This document shows, in pieces, positions 1 to 7,479 of a stretch of 12,541 nucleotides of DNA. Position numbers and translations under genes: made by a program. The notes below the pieces were generated by a model. It saw only the letters and a list, made by a program, of their open reading frames with translations, had not been told where the DNA came from and did not search any database. Position 1 is the stretch's first letter; each line of letters starts with the position of its first letter. Source of the DNA: Promethearchaeota archaeon (GTDB taxonomy: Archaea; Asgardarchaeota; Lokiarchaeia; Sigyniarchaeales; SOKP01); the NCBI GenBank assembly GCA_019894815.1, contig JAGXNU010000039.1, positions 1 through 12,541 of the forward strand, read 5' to 3'.

Positions 1-79
1 AGATGTTTATGAGAGTTTTATGAATAAAATTGTATGTCCGCGATGTAATGGTCAAAGATTGAAACCTGAGAGTTTATAA
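1..79 (+). pseudogene. uvrA: internal uvrA fragment (exact partial copy)
   Basis: Bases 1-77 are identical to 1992-2068 inside the full uvrA. Read in the matching frame (from base 2) they encode UvrA residues 413-437, including the CPRC pair and the following RLKPESL. At base 78 the identity stops, and the reading frame ends at once in TAA (77-79). The stop overlaps the ATG of the next ORF (TAATG). The fragment is cut by the left edge, so I cannot say whether a longer uvrA copy lies upstream. It is either a real partial duplication or an assembly-graph effect: 77 bases is a common assembly k-mer length. Confidence 0.85.
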
Positions 80-459
80 TGATTTATGGTTACTTTTTAC
101 CTTTTTTTGACTATCCATTCCTTGTAGGCTTATTTTGGACCCCATTTTTTACATATCTAATTGCGAGAGAACGAACCTCATTCTATGATATTAGTAAAAA
201 AATAATTCCTTACATTCCTCTATTTATGGGAGTAACCATTCTAATTGATACCTTCATGGGTCTTTTAGGGTTCTCATCGTCTTTTCCCATCCAACTTGGT
301 GCTGAAATTTCGATAGCACGACCATTTCTTTATACTGCACCCTGGGCTTCCTTATTTCCCAGTTTAGCCGTTTTCATTTTGTTGTCTGGATTTTTCATCC
401 TTTATGCGGGCCTGCAAAAATCACCTGAAGAGCTTCAAGAATTACAAAGAGTTGTATAA
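79..459 (+). CDS. small integral membrane protein of unknown function
   Basis: A 126-residue hydrophobic protein that I do not recognise. Three likely membrane segments can be seen, at about residues 8-28, 43-65 and 90-111. Between them is a charged, Ser/Asp/Lys-containing loop (about 29-42). A short polar helix rich in Glu and Gln (about 114-124) ends the protein. No catalytic motif, signal-peptidase site or metal-binding cluster is evident. The ATG lies directly at the edge of the 77-base uvrA copy and overlaps that fragment's TAA. There is therefore no native upstream region or ribosome binding site, and the true gene may have lost its original 5' end at the junction. Composition (aromatic-rich helices, normal stops) supports real coding sequence, but the start is uncertain. 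Confidence 0.55.
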   Translation: MIYGYFLPFFDYPFLVGLFWTPFFTYLIARERTSFYDISKKIIPYIPLFMGVTILIDTFMGLLGFSSSFPIQLGAEISIARPFLYTAPWASLFPSLAVFILLSGFFILYAGLQKSPEELQELQRVV

Positions 460-477
460 CTAATGTAATGTATAACT

Positions 478-534
478 GATGTAGTAATACCACGCAACAA
501 ATTAGTCGTTATAACTGGTATTAGTGGAAGTGGT
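478..534 (+). pseudogene. uvrA: remnant of a diverged uvrA Walker A region
   Basis: Nineteen codons here read D-V-V-I-P-R-N-K and then LVVITGISGSG. They match UvrA residues 20-38 (bases 814-870) at 18 of 19 positions. About 10 of 57 bases differ, and all but the V/I codon are silent (for example CGC/AGG, AAC/AAT, ATA/ATT, GGT/GGA). The match starts abruptly at the Asp codon and ends just before the catalytic Walker A lysine, where the sequence becomes AT-rich and non-coding. There is a stop in frame shortly before (466-468). The silent pattern suggests that the source copy was under protein-level selection after it separated from the intact gene. It is a relic of a second uvrA lineage, not a functional gene. 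Confidence 0.75.
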
Positions 535-634
535 TTAATTATTTTTTTATAGAACTTTGAATCACTTTATTATAAATTAACCTATTAATATTTGATCTTG
601 CTTCTAAATTTAATTTTAATATTAATTTTATATT

Positions 635-651
635 CCTCAATCAACTTGAGG
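635..651. repeat. perfect 6-bp inverted repeat upstream of uvrA
   Basis: CCTCAA (635-640) and TTGAGG (646-651) form a perfect inverted repeat around a 5-base spacer. The half-site TTGAGG recurs at 690-695. The site lies about 106-122 bases before the uvrA start, in otherwise AT-rich non-coding DNA, so it could be an operator or a hairpin. A role is inferred from position only. Confidence 0.35.
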
Positions 652-667
652 TCATGTTTAGAAAATC

Positions 668-685
668 ATTACACCTTAGGGTAAT
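668..685. repeat. imperfect inverted repeat upstream of uvrA
   Basis: ATTAC-A-CC (668-675) pairs with GGGTAAT (679-685) around a TTA loop, with a single bulged A, giving seven pairs. It sits just upstream of the candidate uvrA TATA element (698-710). That is where an archaeal regulator could bind, but no regulator can be named. Confidence 0.35.
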
Positions 686-697
686 ATTATTGAGGAT

Positions 698-710
698 TAT
701 AAAATAAAAT
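698..710 (+). promoter_or_regulatory. candidate TATA box for uvrA
   Basis: TTATAAAATAAAA lies 47-59 bases upstream of the uvrA ATG. With the usual archaeal spacing of about 25 bases to the transcription start, it would give a leader of roughly 25-35 bases. The whole region is AT-rich, so chance matches are common. A second A/T-rich motif (741-749) lies too close to the ATG to be a TATA box for a message that includes the start codon. Confidence 0.3.
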
Positions 711-756
711 AGTGAAATTTTTCTCGTAATATTAATTCATATAAATAGTAATAAAC

Positions 757-3651
757 ATGCCAGTAGATTCAATTATAATAAAGGGAGCTCGTCAGAATAA
801 CCTTAAAAATATTGATGTAATCATACCAAGGAATAAATTAGTTGTCATTACTGGAATTAGTGGAAGTGGGAAGTCATCGTTGGCCATGGATACACTTTAT
901 GCGGAGGGTCAGAGAAGATTTCTTGAGTCATTATCAAGTTATGCCCGTCAATTCTTAGGAGAAATGGATAAACCAGATGTGGATTCTATAGAAGGTTTAT
1001 CACCTGCGATAGCTATTGAACAAAAACCCCTTTCAAAAAATCCAAGAAGTACTGTGGGGACTGTTACTGAGATTTACGACTATTATCGATTACTTTTTGC
1101 TAATGTGGGAATACCACACTGCCCTAATTGTGGGAAGGAAATTAAACCGCAAACACCCCAACAAATTATTCATCAAGTAATGGAAGTAATCCCAGAAAGT
1201 GAAAAATTTCTCATCAAGGCACCTGTTATTAGGGATCGAAAAGGTGAATATAAAGAATTACTTCAAGATCTTAAGAAAAAAGGTTTTTTACGTGTAGAAG
1301 TTGACGGAATCCAGTATACACTTGATGAAGATATACCGATGGATAAAAATGTGAAACATGCTATTAGTATAATCGTCGATAGACTAGTAATGTCGAAAGA
1401 AGACATTCGTACACGTTTAGCAGATTCAATAGAAAAAGCTCTTGAATTAACAGAGGGTATCGTTACAATTGAAGTTTTAGGTGGAGAAGAAAACATTTAC
1501 TCGGAACATCTTGCTTGTATTGATTGCGGGATCTCATTTCCTCAATTAGACCATAAAATGTTCTCATTCAACATACCACATGGAAGTTGCAAATATTGTA
1601 GTGGTTTAGGTACTGTACTGGAATTTGATTCTAGTTTTGTCATAGGGACTGATATGAATGTTCCAATTCAAGAAACTCCAATTAGAAATATTCCTGGATT
1701 TGGAACGTTAACATCATATTCTTGGCAAATGCTGGAACAAGTTGCTAAACATTATGGTTTTGATACTCATAAAACTCCCATCAATGAGATTGGTTCCGAA
1801 AAAATACAAAAATTGATTTATGGATCTGATGATGAGCAAATAGAATTTCGATTTGAAAGAGATAATGATAAATCCAAAAATGATAATGATAATGGATTTG
1901 CTCATGGATTGTGGCAATATTCAAGAACCTTTGAAGGGATCATCCCCATGCTTCATAGAAGGTACATGGAGACCTCTTCAGAATGGGCTAGAGATGTTTA
2001 TGAGAGTTTTATGAATAAAATTGTATGTCCGCGATGTAATGGTCAAAGATTGAAACCTGAGAGTTTATCAGTGACTATTAAAGATATTAACATCGCGGAT
2101 TTATCTGCTCTATCCGTTAAAGATTCAATATCGTTTTTTAAAGATCTCACTCTCAATGAAACTGAAATAGTAATTGTAAAAGATGTATTGAAAGAAATTA
2201 ATGATAGATTATCATTTTTAGATAATGTGGGTCTAGAATACATAAATTTAAGTCGACGTTCTCATACTCTGTCAGTAGGAGAAGCTGAAAGGATTAGATT
2301 GGCGACACAGTTAGGATCAAGCCTCGTAGGGGTATTATATGTGTTAGATGAACCTTCAGTTGGATTACATCAACGAGATATCTCTAGACTGATTAAAATG
2401 CTCAAAAAATTGCGAGATATGGGAAATACAGTCATTGTAGTTGAACATGATGATGAAATAATGAAAAATGCTGATCATATCATTGACTTGGGACCATTGG
2501 CAGGAGAATTGGGTGGAGAAGTCGTAGCGGAAGGCTCTTTAAATGATATCTTAAATTCAGAAACTCTAACTGGGGAATATTTATCTGGAAAGAGAAAGAT
2601 TGATACTCCTAAAAAAAGAAGAACCATAAATGGTGAATATTTGGAAATTAAGGGAGTTCGTGAAAATAATTTGAAAAATATTGACATTAAAATCCCATTA
2701 AGTATTTTTACATGCATAACTGGTGTTTCTGGAGCAGGTAAAACAAGTCTTATACTCGATTGTTTATATAAAGGTTTACATAACCTCATTAATACTCGAA
2801 GTTCAAAAGTAATTACGGGAGATTTTGATGAAATAATTGGGCAAGAAAATATAGATAAAATTATCAATATTGATCAATCTCCCATTGGGAGAACACCTCG
2901 TTCTGTACCAGCAACTTATACTAAAGCATTAGATGTTATTAGAGACATATTCGCAAAAATTCCTGAAGCAAGAGAAAGGGGATATCAAAAAGGGAGATTT
3001 AGTTTTAATACAAAACATGGGCATTGCAAGAAATGTACGGGAAGTGGTTATATAAAAAAAGAGATGTACTTCTTGCCAGATGTTTACATTCGATGTGATT
3101 TATGCTTGGGAAAGAGATATAACTCTGAAACACTTGAAATCAAATATCATGAGAAGTCAATTTCAGATGTTCTGAAAATGACATTCCATCAAGCATTAGA
3201 ATTTTTTGAAAATATTCCAAAATTAAATCAAACTTTGAAGACAGTGGTAGATGTAGGTTTAGGATATTTAGAGTTAGGACAATCCTCTACAACCTTAAGT
3301 GGAGGAGAATCACAAAGGATCAAAATTGCCAGAGAATTGAGGAAAACTAGCACCGGTAATACACTTTACATCCTAGACGAACCTACTGTTGGATTACATG
3401 CTTACGATATAAATTCATTGCTGGCTGTTTTACAAAAATTAGTTGAAAAAGGGAATACTGTTGTAATTATTGAGCATAATATGGATGTTATTAAATCTGC
3501 TGATTACATTATTGACATTGGTCCAGAAGGGGGAGAAAAAGGAGGTAGAATTGTTGTTGAAGGCTCTCCTGAAGAAATATTAAATGATAAGAAATCTTAT
3601 ACAGCAAAATACCTAAAAAAATACTTGGATCAGTCTTTAAAATCAAAATAG
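757..3651 (+). CDS. uvrA: UvrABC excinuclease subunit A (UvrA)
   Basis: Full-length (964-residue) UvrA, the damage-recognition ATPase of bacterial-type nucleotide excision repair. It works as a dimer that loads UvrB onto damaged DNA. Seen in order: Walker A 1 (GISGSGKS, 33-40), the UvrB-binding region (about 125-245, with RKGEYKELLQDL), zinc module C254/C257/C278/C281, an extra C424-PR-C427 pair, ABC signature 1 (LSVGE, 505-509), Walker B 1 (D531-E532), Walker A 2 (GVSGAGKT, 656-663), zinc module C757/C760/C780/C783, signature 2 (LSGGE, 847-851) and Walker B 2 (D874-E875). The UvrB-binding region marks it as UvrA1 class. Oddities are Val507 in place of the usual first Gly of signature 1, and a low-complexity Asp/Asn/Lys insertion (about 369-379). 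No uvrB or uvrC lies in the window. In archaea this system is generally regarded as acquired from bacteria. Relics of another uvrA copy flank the gene on both sides. Confidence 0.97.
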   Translation: MPVDSIIIKGARQNNLKNIDVIIPRNKLVVITGISGSGKSSLAMDTLYAEGQRRFLESLSSYARQFLGEMDKPDVDSIEGLSPAIAIEQKPLSKNPRSTVGTVTEIYDYYRLLFANVGIPHCPNCGKEIKPQTPQQIIHQVMEVIPESEKFLIKAPVIRDRKGEYKELLQDLKKKGFLRVEVDGIQYTLDEDIPMDKNVKHAISIIVDRLVMSKEDIRTRLADSIEKALELTEGIVTIEVLGGEENIYSEHLACIDCGISFPQLDHKMFSFNIPHGSCKYCSGLGTVLEFDSSFVIGTDMNVPIQETPIRNIPGFGTLTSYSWQMLEQVAKHYGFDTHKTPINEIGSEKIQKLIYGSDDEQIEFRFERDNDKSKNDNDNGFAHGLWQYSRTFEGIIPMLHRRYMETSSEWARDVYESFMNKIVCPRCNGQRLKPESLSVTIKDINIADLSALSVKDSISFFKDLTLNETEIVIVKDVLKEINDRLSFLDNVGLEYINLSRRSHTLSVGEAERIRLATQLGSSLVGVLYVLDEPSVGLHQRDISRLIKMLKKLRDMGNTVIVVEHDDEIMKNADHIIDLGPLAGELGGEVVAEGSLNDILNSETLTGEYLSGKRKIDTPKKRRTINGEYLEIKGVRENNLKNIDIKIPLSIFTCITGVSGAGKTSLILDCLYKGLHNLINTRSSKVITGDFDEIIGQENIDKIINIDQSPIGRTPRSVPATYTKALDVIRDIFAKIPEARERGYQKGRFSFNTKHGHCKKCTGSGYIKKEMYFLPDVYIRCDLCLGKRYNSETLEIKYHEKSISDVLKMTFHQALEFFENIPKLNQTLKTVVDVGLGYLELGQSSTTLSGGESQRIKIARELRKTSTGNTLYILDEPTVGLHAYDINSLLAVLQKLVEKGNTVVIIEHNMDVIKSADYIIDIGPEGGEKGGRIVVEGSPEEILNDKKSYTAKYLKKYLDQSLKSK

Positions 3652-3654
3652 TTA

Positions 3655-3693
3655 AAATCATATACCGCAAAATATCTCAAAAAATATCTATAA
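3655..3693 (+). pseudogene. uvrA: relic of a second uvrA C-terminus
   Basis: Just after the uvrA TAG, and in the same frame, 12 codons (3655-3690) read KSYTAKYLKKYL and are closed by TAA (3691-3693). They are identical in protein sequence to UvrA residues 946-957 (3592-3627). The two copies differ at seven bases, all silent (for example TCT/TCA, ACA/ACC, TAC/TAT, TTG/CTA). That is not what a recent slippage duplication gives. It looks like the tail of another, diverged uvrA left behind when the present copy was inserted or replaced it. Confidence 0.75.
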
Positions 3694-3712
3694 TCAGAGT
3701 AAAATTCTAATC

Positions 3713-3728
3713 TTTTGGTTACTTTTTT
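3713..3728 (+). terminator. possible T-tract terminator after uvrA
   Basis: Two T runs (TTTT at 3713-3716 and TTTTTT at 3723-3728) lie about 60-75 bases past the uvrA stop, with no hairpin. Archaeal RNA polymerase can stop at such T-rich tracts. The evidence is composition only, in AT-rich DNA. Confidence 0.3.
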
Positions 3729-3740
3729 AACATACAACTA

Positions 3741-3753
3741 ATTTAATTTAAAC
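3741..3753 (+). promoter_or_regulatory. candidate promoter of infB (aIF5B)
   Basis: The A/T element ATTTAATTTAAAC lies 22-34 bases before the ATG, the spacing expected for an archaeal TATA box with a very short leader. A purine stretch, AGGAAG (3761-3766), sits eight bases before the ATG and could serve as a weak ribosome binding site. Confidence 0.35.
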
Positions 3754-3774
3754 ATTATTTAGGAAGTTGGTCTC

Positions 3775-5577
3775 ATGTCAAGCGAGAAAGAAAAGGTCAT
3801 TAGAGCTCCAATAGCGTGTATATTAGGGCATATAGATCATGGTAAAACTTCACTTCTCGATTATATTCGAGGTACCATAGTCCAGCAAAGAGAAGCGGCT
3901 GGGATTACTCAACATATTGGTGCTTCCTATTTTCCAATGAGTGATATTAAAGAATTTTTAGGAAAATCTAAACAAGAATTTGCAGACAAGGAAATTAAGT
4001 TGCCAGGCATATTAGTAATAGATACACCCGGACATGCCGCTTTTTTAAATTTGAGGAAGCGAGGGGGTGCGGTGGCAGATATTGCTATTTTGGTTATTGA
4101 TGTAACTGCTGGTACCATGCCAATCACTTGGGAGTCAGTAAGAATTTTACGAGAGCGAAAAACTCCGTTTATAATTGCTGCTAATAAGATTGACAGAATA
4201 TCTGGTTGGAAATCTAAAAAAGATGCTGATTTCTTGGATGCTTATAACTTGCAGAGACAACACGTGAGAGATTTTTTAGATGAAAAATTATATCAAATCA
4301 TTGGAAATTTCCTAGAAGAAGGATTTAAAGATTTAGATCGCTATGATAAGATAACTGATTTTACAAAAAAAATAGCAATTGTGCCAACAAGTGCGAAAAC
4401 TGGTGAAGGAATTTCCACTTTGCTGATGGTTTTAATGGGTTTAGTTCAACAATATCTAACCGCAAATTTACAATTTTCAGAAGGTCCTGCGAAAGGAGTA
4501 GTCTTAGAAGTAAAGAAGGAAAAAGGACAAGGAGTCACCATGGATCTCTTAATCTATGATGGTGTATTACGGAAAAGCGATGATTTTTATGTAGGTGGGT
4601 TGGAAAAACCTATTAAATCAAAGGTGCGAGCGATATTACTCCCAAAACCTCTTGATGAGATTCGCGATCCTCGTCAGAAATTTGATTCTAAAGATTTTGT
4701 AAGTGCCGCTGCAGGTGTTAAAATTTTGGCTCCAAATATTGACGATGTCGTTGCAGGATCTCCATTTAAGGTAATTAGTTCACCTTCTGAAGAAGAAAAG
4801 ATATATCATGATATTGATGATGAAGTACAAGCAATTAGAATTAAAACCGATAAAGCTGGGGTAGTTCTAAAAGCTGATACTCTTGGATCATTAGAAGCAT
4901 TAGAGAATCATTTCAGTTTAAATGGCGTAAAAATAAGCATAGCAGATGTAGGACCTATCAAAAAAGAGGATGTTATTAACGCTAATATTGTAAAAATTTT
5001 TGATCCCTATTCTGCCGCCGTTCTTGGTTTTAATGTTAAAATATTACCCGAAGCTCAAGAACAAGCAATAACAGATAATATTAGAATTTTCACAAACAAC
5101 GTGATTTATCGATTATTAGAAGACTATATTGAGTATGCGGAAGTAAGAAAAGCTGAAGATACAGCAAAAAAAATGAGTGAATTGTTGTTACCTGCCAAGC
5201 TAAGAATGATTCCCGATTTTATATTTAGAAATTCAGATCCCGCAGTATTTGGAGTACATGTTGAAGCAGGAACGCTTCTACCAAAAGTAGCATTGATTAC
5301 TGATAAAGGAAAAAAAATAAGGCGAATTCATCAAATTCAAGATAAAGGAAAAACTCTGGATCGCGCTGATAAAGATTCTGAAGTCGCGATTTCAATTCGT
5401 GGAATAGAAATTGGAAAGGATCTAGGTAGAGATGAAACACTTTTTGTAAGTATTCCAGAATCGCATGTGAGACAATTGCTTGGGAAATTTGTTGATGAAC
5501 TCACTACCGACCAAAAGAGTGCTCTCAGAGAATATATCATATTAATGAGGAAAAAAAACCCTTGGTGGGGTATGTGA
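3775..5577 (+). CDS. infB: translation initiation factor aIF5B (IF2 homologue)
   Basis: A 600-residue aIF5B, the archaeal/eukaryotic IF2-family GTPase that promotes ribosomal subunit joining and initiator tRNA accommodation. The G domain starts almost at the N-terminus, as in archaea, with no long bacterial IF2 extension. Visible motifs are G1 GHIDHGKTS (18-26), switch I GITQHIGAS (43-51), G3 DTPGH (83-87), G4 NKID (137-140) and G5 SAK (206-208). The remaining about 370 residues hold the beta-barrel domain II, the alpha/beta domain III and the C-terminal barrel expected of the family. Length fits archaeal members. The ATG at 3775 puts G1 at residue 18, which suits the family, and a purine-rich AGGAAG precedes it. 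It stands alone between the uvrA relic and an untranslated stretch of 275 bases. Confidence 0.96.
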   Translation: MSSEKEKVIRAPIACILGHIDHGKTSLLDYIRGTIVQQREAAGITQHIGASYFPMSDIKEFLGKSKQEFADKEIKLPGILVIDTPGHAAFLNLRKRGGAVADIAILVIDVTAGTMPITWESVRILRERKTPFIIAANKIDRISGWKSKKDADFLDAYNLQRQHVRDFLDEKLYQIIGNFLEEGFKDLDRYDKITDFTKKIAIVPTSAKTGEGISTLLMVLMGLVQQYLTANLQFSEGPAKGVVLEVKKEKGQGVTMDLLIYDGVLRKSDDFYVGGLEKPIKSKVRAILLPKPLDEIRDPRQKFDSKDFVSAAAGVKILAPNIDDVVAGSPFKVISSPSEEEKIYHDIDDEVQAIRIKTDKAGVVLKADTLGSLEALENHFSLNGVKISIADVGPIKKEDVINANIVKIFDPYSAAVLGFNVKILPEAQEQAITDNIRIFTNNVIYRLLEDYIEYAEVRKAEDTAKKMSELLLPAKLRMIPDFIFRNSDPAVFGVHVEAGTLLPKVALITDKGKKIRRIHQIQDKGKTLDRADKDSEVAISIRGIEIGKDLGRDETLFVSIPESHVRQLLGKFVDELTTDQKSALREYIILMRKKNPWWGM

Positions 5578-5852
5578 TGCTCCCTTTACGTTGTTAGACT
5601 ATGAAAAAAGCCAGAAAGTATCTATTCTCCATCTCTTGTTTATATAATTCCCGTTCTCAGCGATAATGTCCCAATTTGTCTCGTCATTAGATAACTACGC
5701 CCCTTTTTAAATTTTACGTAATCTGCGATTTTAGAATTTAAATTTATTTATGACTCAACGGATTGAATCATCCAAAAAGTTATAATCAAAGACTCAGTAT
5801 TTTAATTTAACACAACATTCATCCAATCAATTCTCTATTATTTTTAAATCAC
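5578..5852. other. 275-base intergenic region, no gene seen
   Basis: AT-rich non-coding stretch between aIF5B and cca. There is no tRNA fold, no convincing C/D-box RNA and no ORF of note. It contains an 8-base AT inverted repeat (TTTAAATT near 5706 and AATTTAAA near 5735) and A/T motifs (about 5779-5788 and 5797-5810) that could hold the cca promoter. None stands out from the background. Confidence 0.4.
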
Positions 5853-7343
5853 ATGTCAAATGTCGAGCAAATATACAAGAATGTATTAAAGTATATCGTG
5901 CCAACGATAAACGAAATCTCAACCATTAATCATGTAGTTGACAAATTAAAAATATTGCTTAAGAAAAGAGCCCAAGAGCAAGGCATTCGATATACTACCA
6001 TGGAACCTCAAGGTTCAACGGGTATTAAGCAAACTCAATTAAGGAATGATTTTGATATAGATTTTTTTATTGGACTAAATTTCAATGAATTCAAACCAAA
6101 ATATGAAGGATTGAGCAAGAATAAACGTAAAAAAGAATCCAAGAAGGATTTTCTCTTTTTATGTAATGAATGGATAATCAAAGCATTAAGCACGGAAGAG
6201 TTTAAAAACCCTGGCTTGCTTTATGCAGAACATCCATACGTTAAAGTTGATTATAAATCAGAAAAAATTGACCTAAAAATAGACATTGTTTTATATTTTG
6301 ATCTAACATTGGAGTACATAAAAAAATACGGACCAGTTACTGCTGTTGATCGTTCTCCTTGGCATGGGCGATTTGTTAGAGATAATCTCACAGATACCCA
6401 AAAAAATGACGTGAGGTTGTTAAAGCAATTTTTTAAAGCGTGCCATTGTTATGGTGATAAGAGTGCAGTAGGAAAAGCAGGTTTTATTGGTTATAGCGCA
6501 GAATTACTTATATATCACTATGAAAACTTGGAAAACTTATTTAATAACTTTAAGAATTTACTCCGTAATCCTCTTGATTACTATAGTAGAACCATCAAAG
6601 AAATACGAAAAAAACCTCACATGTGTGATGATGCTTTAATCATCATTGATCCTATAGACCAAAATCGAAATGTGGCATCTGCAATTTCTGAAAGATCTTA
6701 TAGATATTGTAACAACCAAATTCAAGAATTCCTAAAGAATCCCAAAGAGGATTTTTTTAAAATTGGAATAATTCCTGAATATATAGAATCAAAAAATGGG
6801 GATAAACTTAGAAATAATTTCTTTATTATCGAACTCAAGAATTTAAATCAAGAAATACATTACACGATTAATAGAGATAAGTTATACTCTCTTGGAGATA
6901 GCATTAAATCAAATGGCGAAAATGAACCCTCCCATGCAAGGAAATTTGAAAAAATTGAATTTGAATTGTATTTTGAAGATAATATTGAAGAATATAATCT
7001 CGCAATTTATTGTTCAAATCCAAAAATATCAAAATCTTACCTCCGAAAGGGACCACCAATAAAAGAGAAATCCCACATGGATAAATTCATTAGGAAAAAT
7101 CCTAATTATATTGAAAAAAAAGGGTATCTCTGGATTGAAACCGAGCGAGAATTTACTGAATTTATTGATTTTTTAAAAAATTTTACTATACTTAAACTCC
7201 CTGATAATTTTGAAGTAAGAAATATATCAAAATCAGTAAATGCAACTACAATTTCGGGTAAAAAAGCAATTTACGTGTTAAGAAACATGGTTTTACCATT
7301 TTATTATGAAAGAGCAAGATTTTCTCATGAATCCCAAAATTAA
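5853..7343 (+). CDS. cca: CCA-adding tRNA nucleotidyltransferase (class I, archaeal)
   Basis: A 496-residue archaeal CCA-adding enzyme, which builds or repairs the 3'-terminal CCA of tRNAs from CTP and ATP without a nucleic acid template. The nucleotidyltransferase core shows the G54-S55 motif, the paired carboxylates D68 and D70 (DFDIDFF), and a probable third catalytic Asp at D144 (KIDIVLY). Class I archaeal hallmarks follow: DRSPWHGRFV (166-175), DVRLLKQFFKA (186-196), YG...GFIGYSAELLI (200-220) and the tail-domain DPIDQNRNVASAIS (266-279). The C-terminal third (about 355-490) matches the body/tail RNA-binding part. It is somewhat longer than many archaeal homologues. The stretch between G-S and the Asp pair (TGIKQTQLRN) is unlike the common form I remember (AKGTWL-type). 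A CBASS-type cyclase is ruled out by these tRNA-enzyme motifs. Confidence 0.93.
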   Translation: MSNVEQIYKNVLKYIVPTINEISTINHVVDKLKILLKKRAQEQGIRYTTMEPQGSTGIKQTQLRNDFDIDFFIGLNFNEFKPKYEGLSKNKRKKESKKDFLFLCNEWIIKALSTEEFKNPGLLYAEHPYVKVDYKSEKIDLKIDIVLYFDLTLEYIKKYGPVTAVDRSPWHGRFVRDNLTDTQKNDVRLLKQFFKACHCYGDKSAVGKAGFIGYSAELLIYHYENLENLFNNFKNLLRNPLDYYSRTIKEIRKKPHMCDDALIIIDPIDQNRNVASAISERSYRYCNNQIQEFLKNPKEDFFKIGIIPEYIESKNGDKLRNNFFIIELKNLNQEIHYTINRDKLYSLGDSIKSNGENEPSHARKFEKIEFELYFEDNIEEYNLAIYCSNPKISKSYLRKGPPIKEKSHMDKFIRKNPNYIEKKGYLWIETEREFTEFIDFLKNFTILKLPDNFEVRNISKSVNATTISGKKAIYVLRNMVLPFYYERARFSHESQN

Positions 7344-7380
7344 GTGATAAGAGATGGGATTATTGGGGGATTAGATGCTT

Positions 7381-7398
7381 ACAATTTTCAAAAATTGT
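7381..7398. repeat. inverted repeat between cca and EF-2
   Basis: ACAATTTT (7381-7388) and AAAATTGT (7391-7398) form a perfect 8-base inverted repeat around a 2-base centre. It lies 38 bases past the cca stop and about 82-99 bases before the EF-2 ATG. It could be a regulator site or a transcript-end hairpin. The high A/T content lowers its weight. Confidence 0.35.
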
Positions 7399-7416
7399 CG
7401 ATTTATTGCCCATATT

Positions 7417-7431
7417 CATAAAATTTTTATG
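7417..7431. repeat. second palindrome upstream of EF-2
   Basis: CATAAAA and TTTTATG form a perfect 7-base inverted repeat around one base. It follows the larger palindrome at 7381-7398 and lies about 49-63 bases before the EF-2 ATG. Its A/T core could also be read as a TATA element. Confidence 0.3.
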
Positions 7432-7479
7432 ATTTCTTTCACTCTTTTTAATATTAGAATTTTATAAATAGTGAAGAAA

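Noticed and set aside
1855..1900. GATAATGATAA-like short tandem repeats in uvrA
   Set aside because: They are in frame, encode an Asp/Asn/Lys-rich surface insertion, and show no array structure of a mobile element or CRISPR.
2475..2867. 130-codon minus-strand ORF inside uvrA
   Set aside because: It lies wholly within a clearly conserved part of uvrA and has no family features.
3649..3693. TAG read through (pyrrolysine or suppression) giving a longer UvrA with a repeated tail
   Set aside because: UvrA is already full length at the TAG, and the extra codons copy its own C-terminus with silent changes, which fits a relic better. No pyl genes are seen.
5570..5780. Possible C/D-box small RNA (GTGATGC near 5572; GGATGATTC on the minus strand near 5768)
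   Set aside because: No properly spaced D box (CTGA) or second C'/D' pair could be found on either strand.
5853..7343. Possible CBASS/CD-NTase (defence cyclase) because of the G-S...DxD nucleotidyltransferase core
   Set aside because: The SPWH, DVRLLKQF, YG...GFIGYSAELL and DPIDQNRNVA motifs are those of archaeal CCA-adding enzymes, and no effector gene lies nearby.
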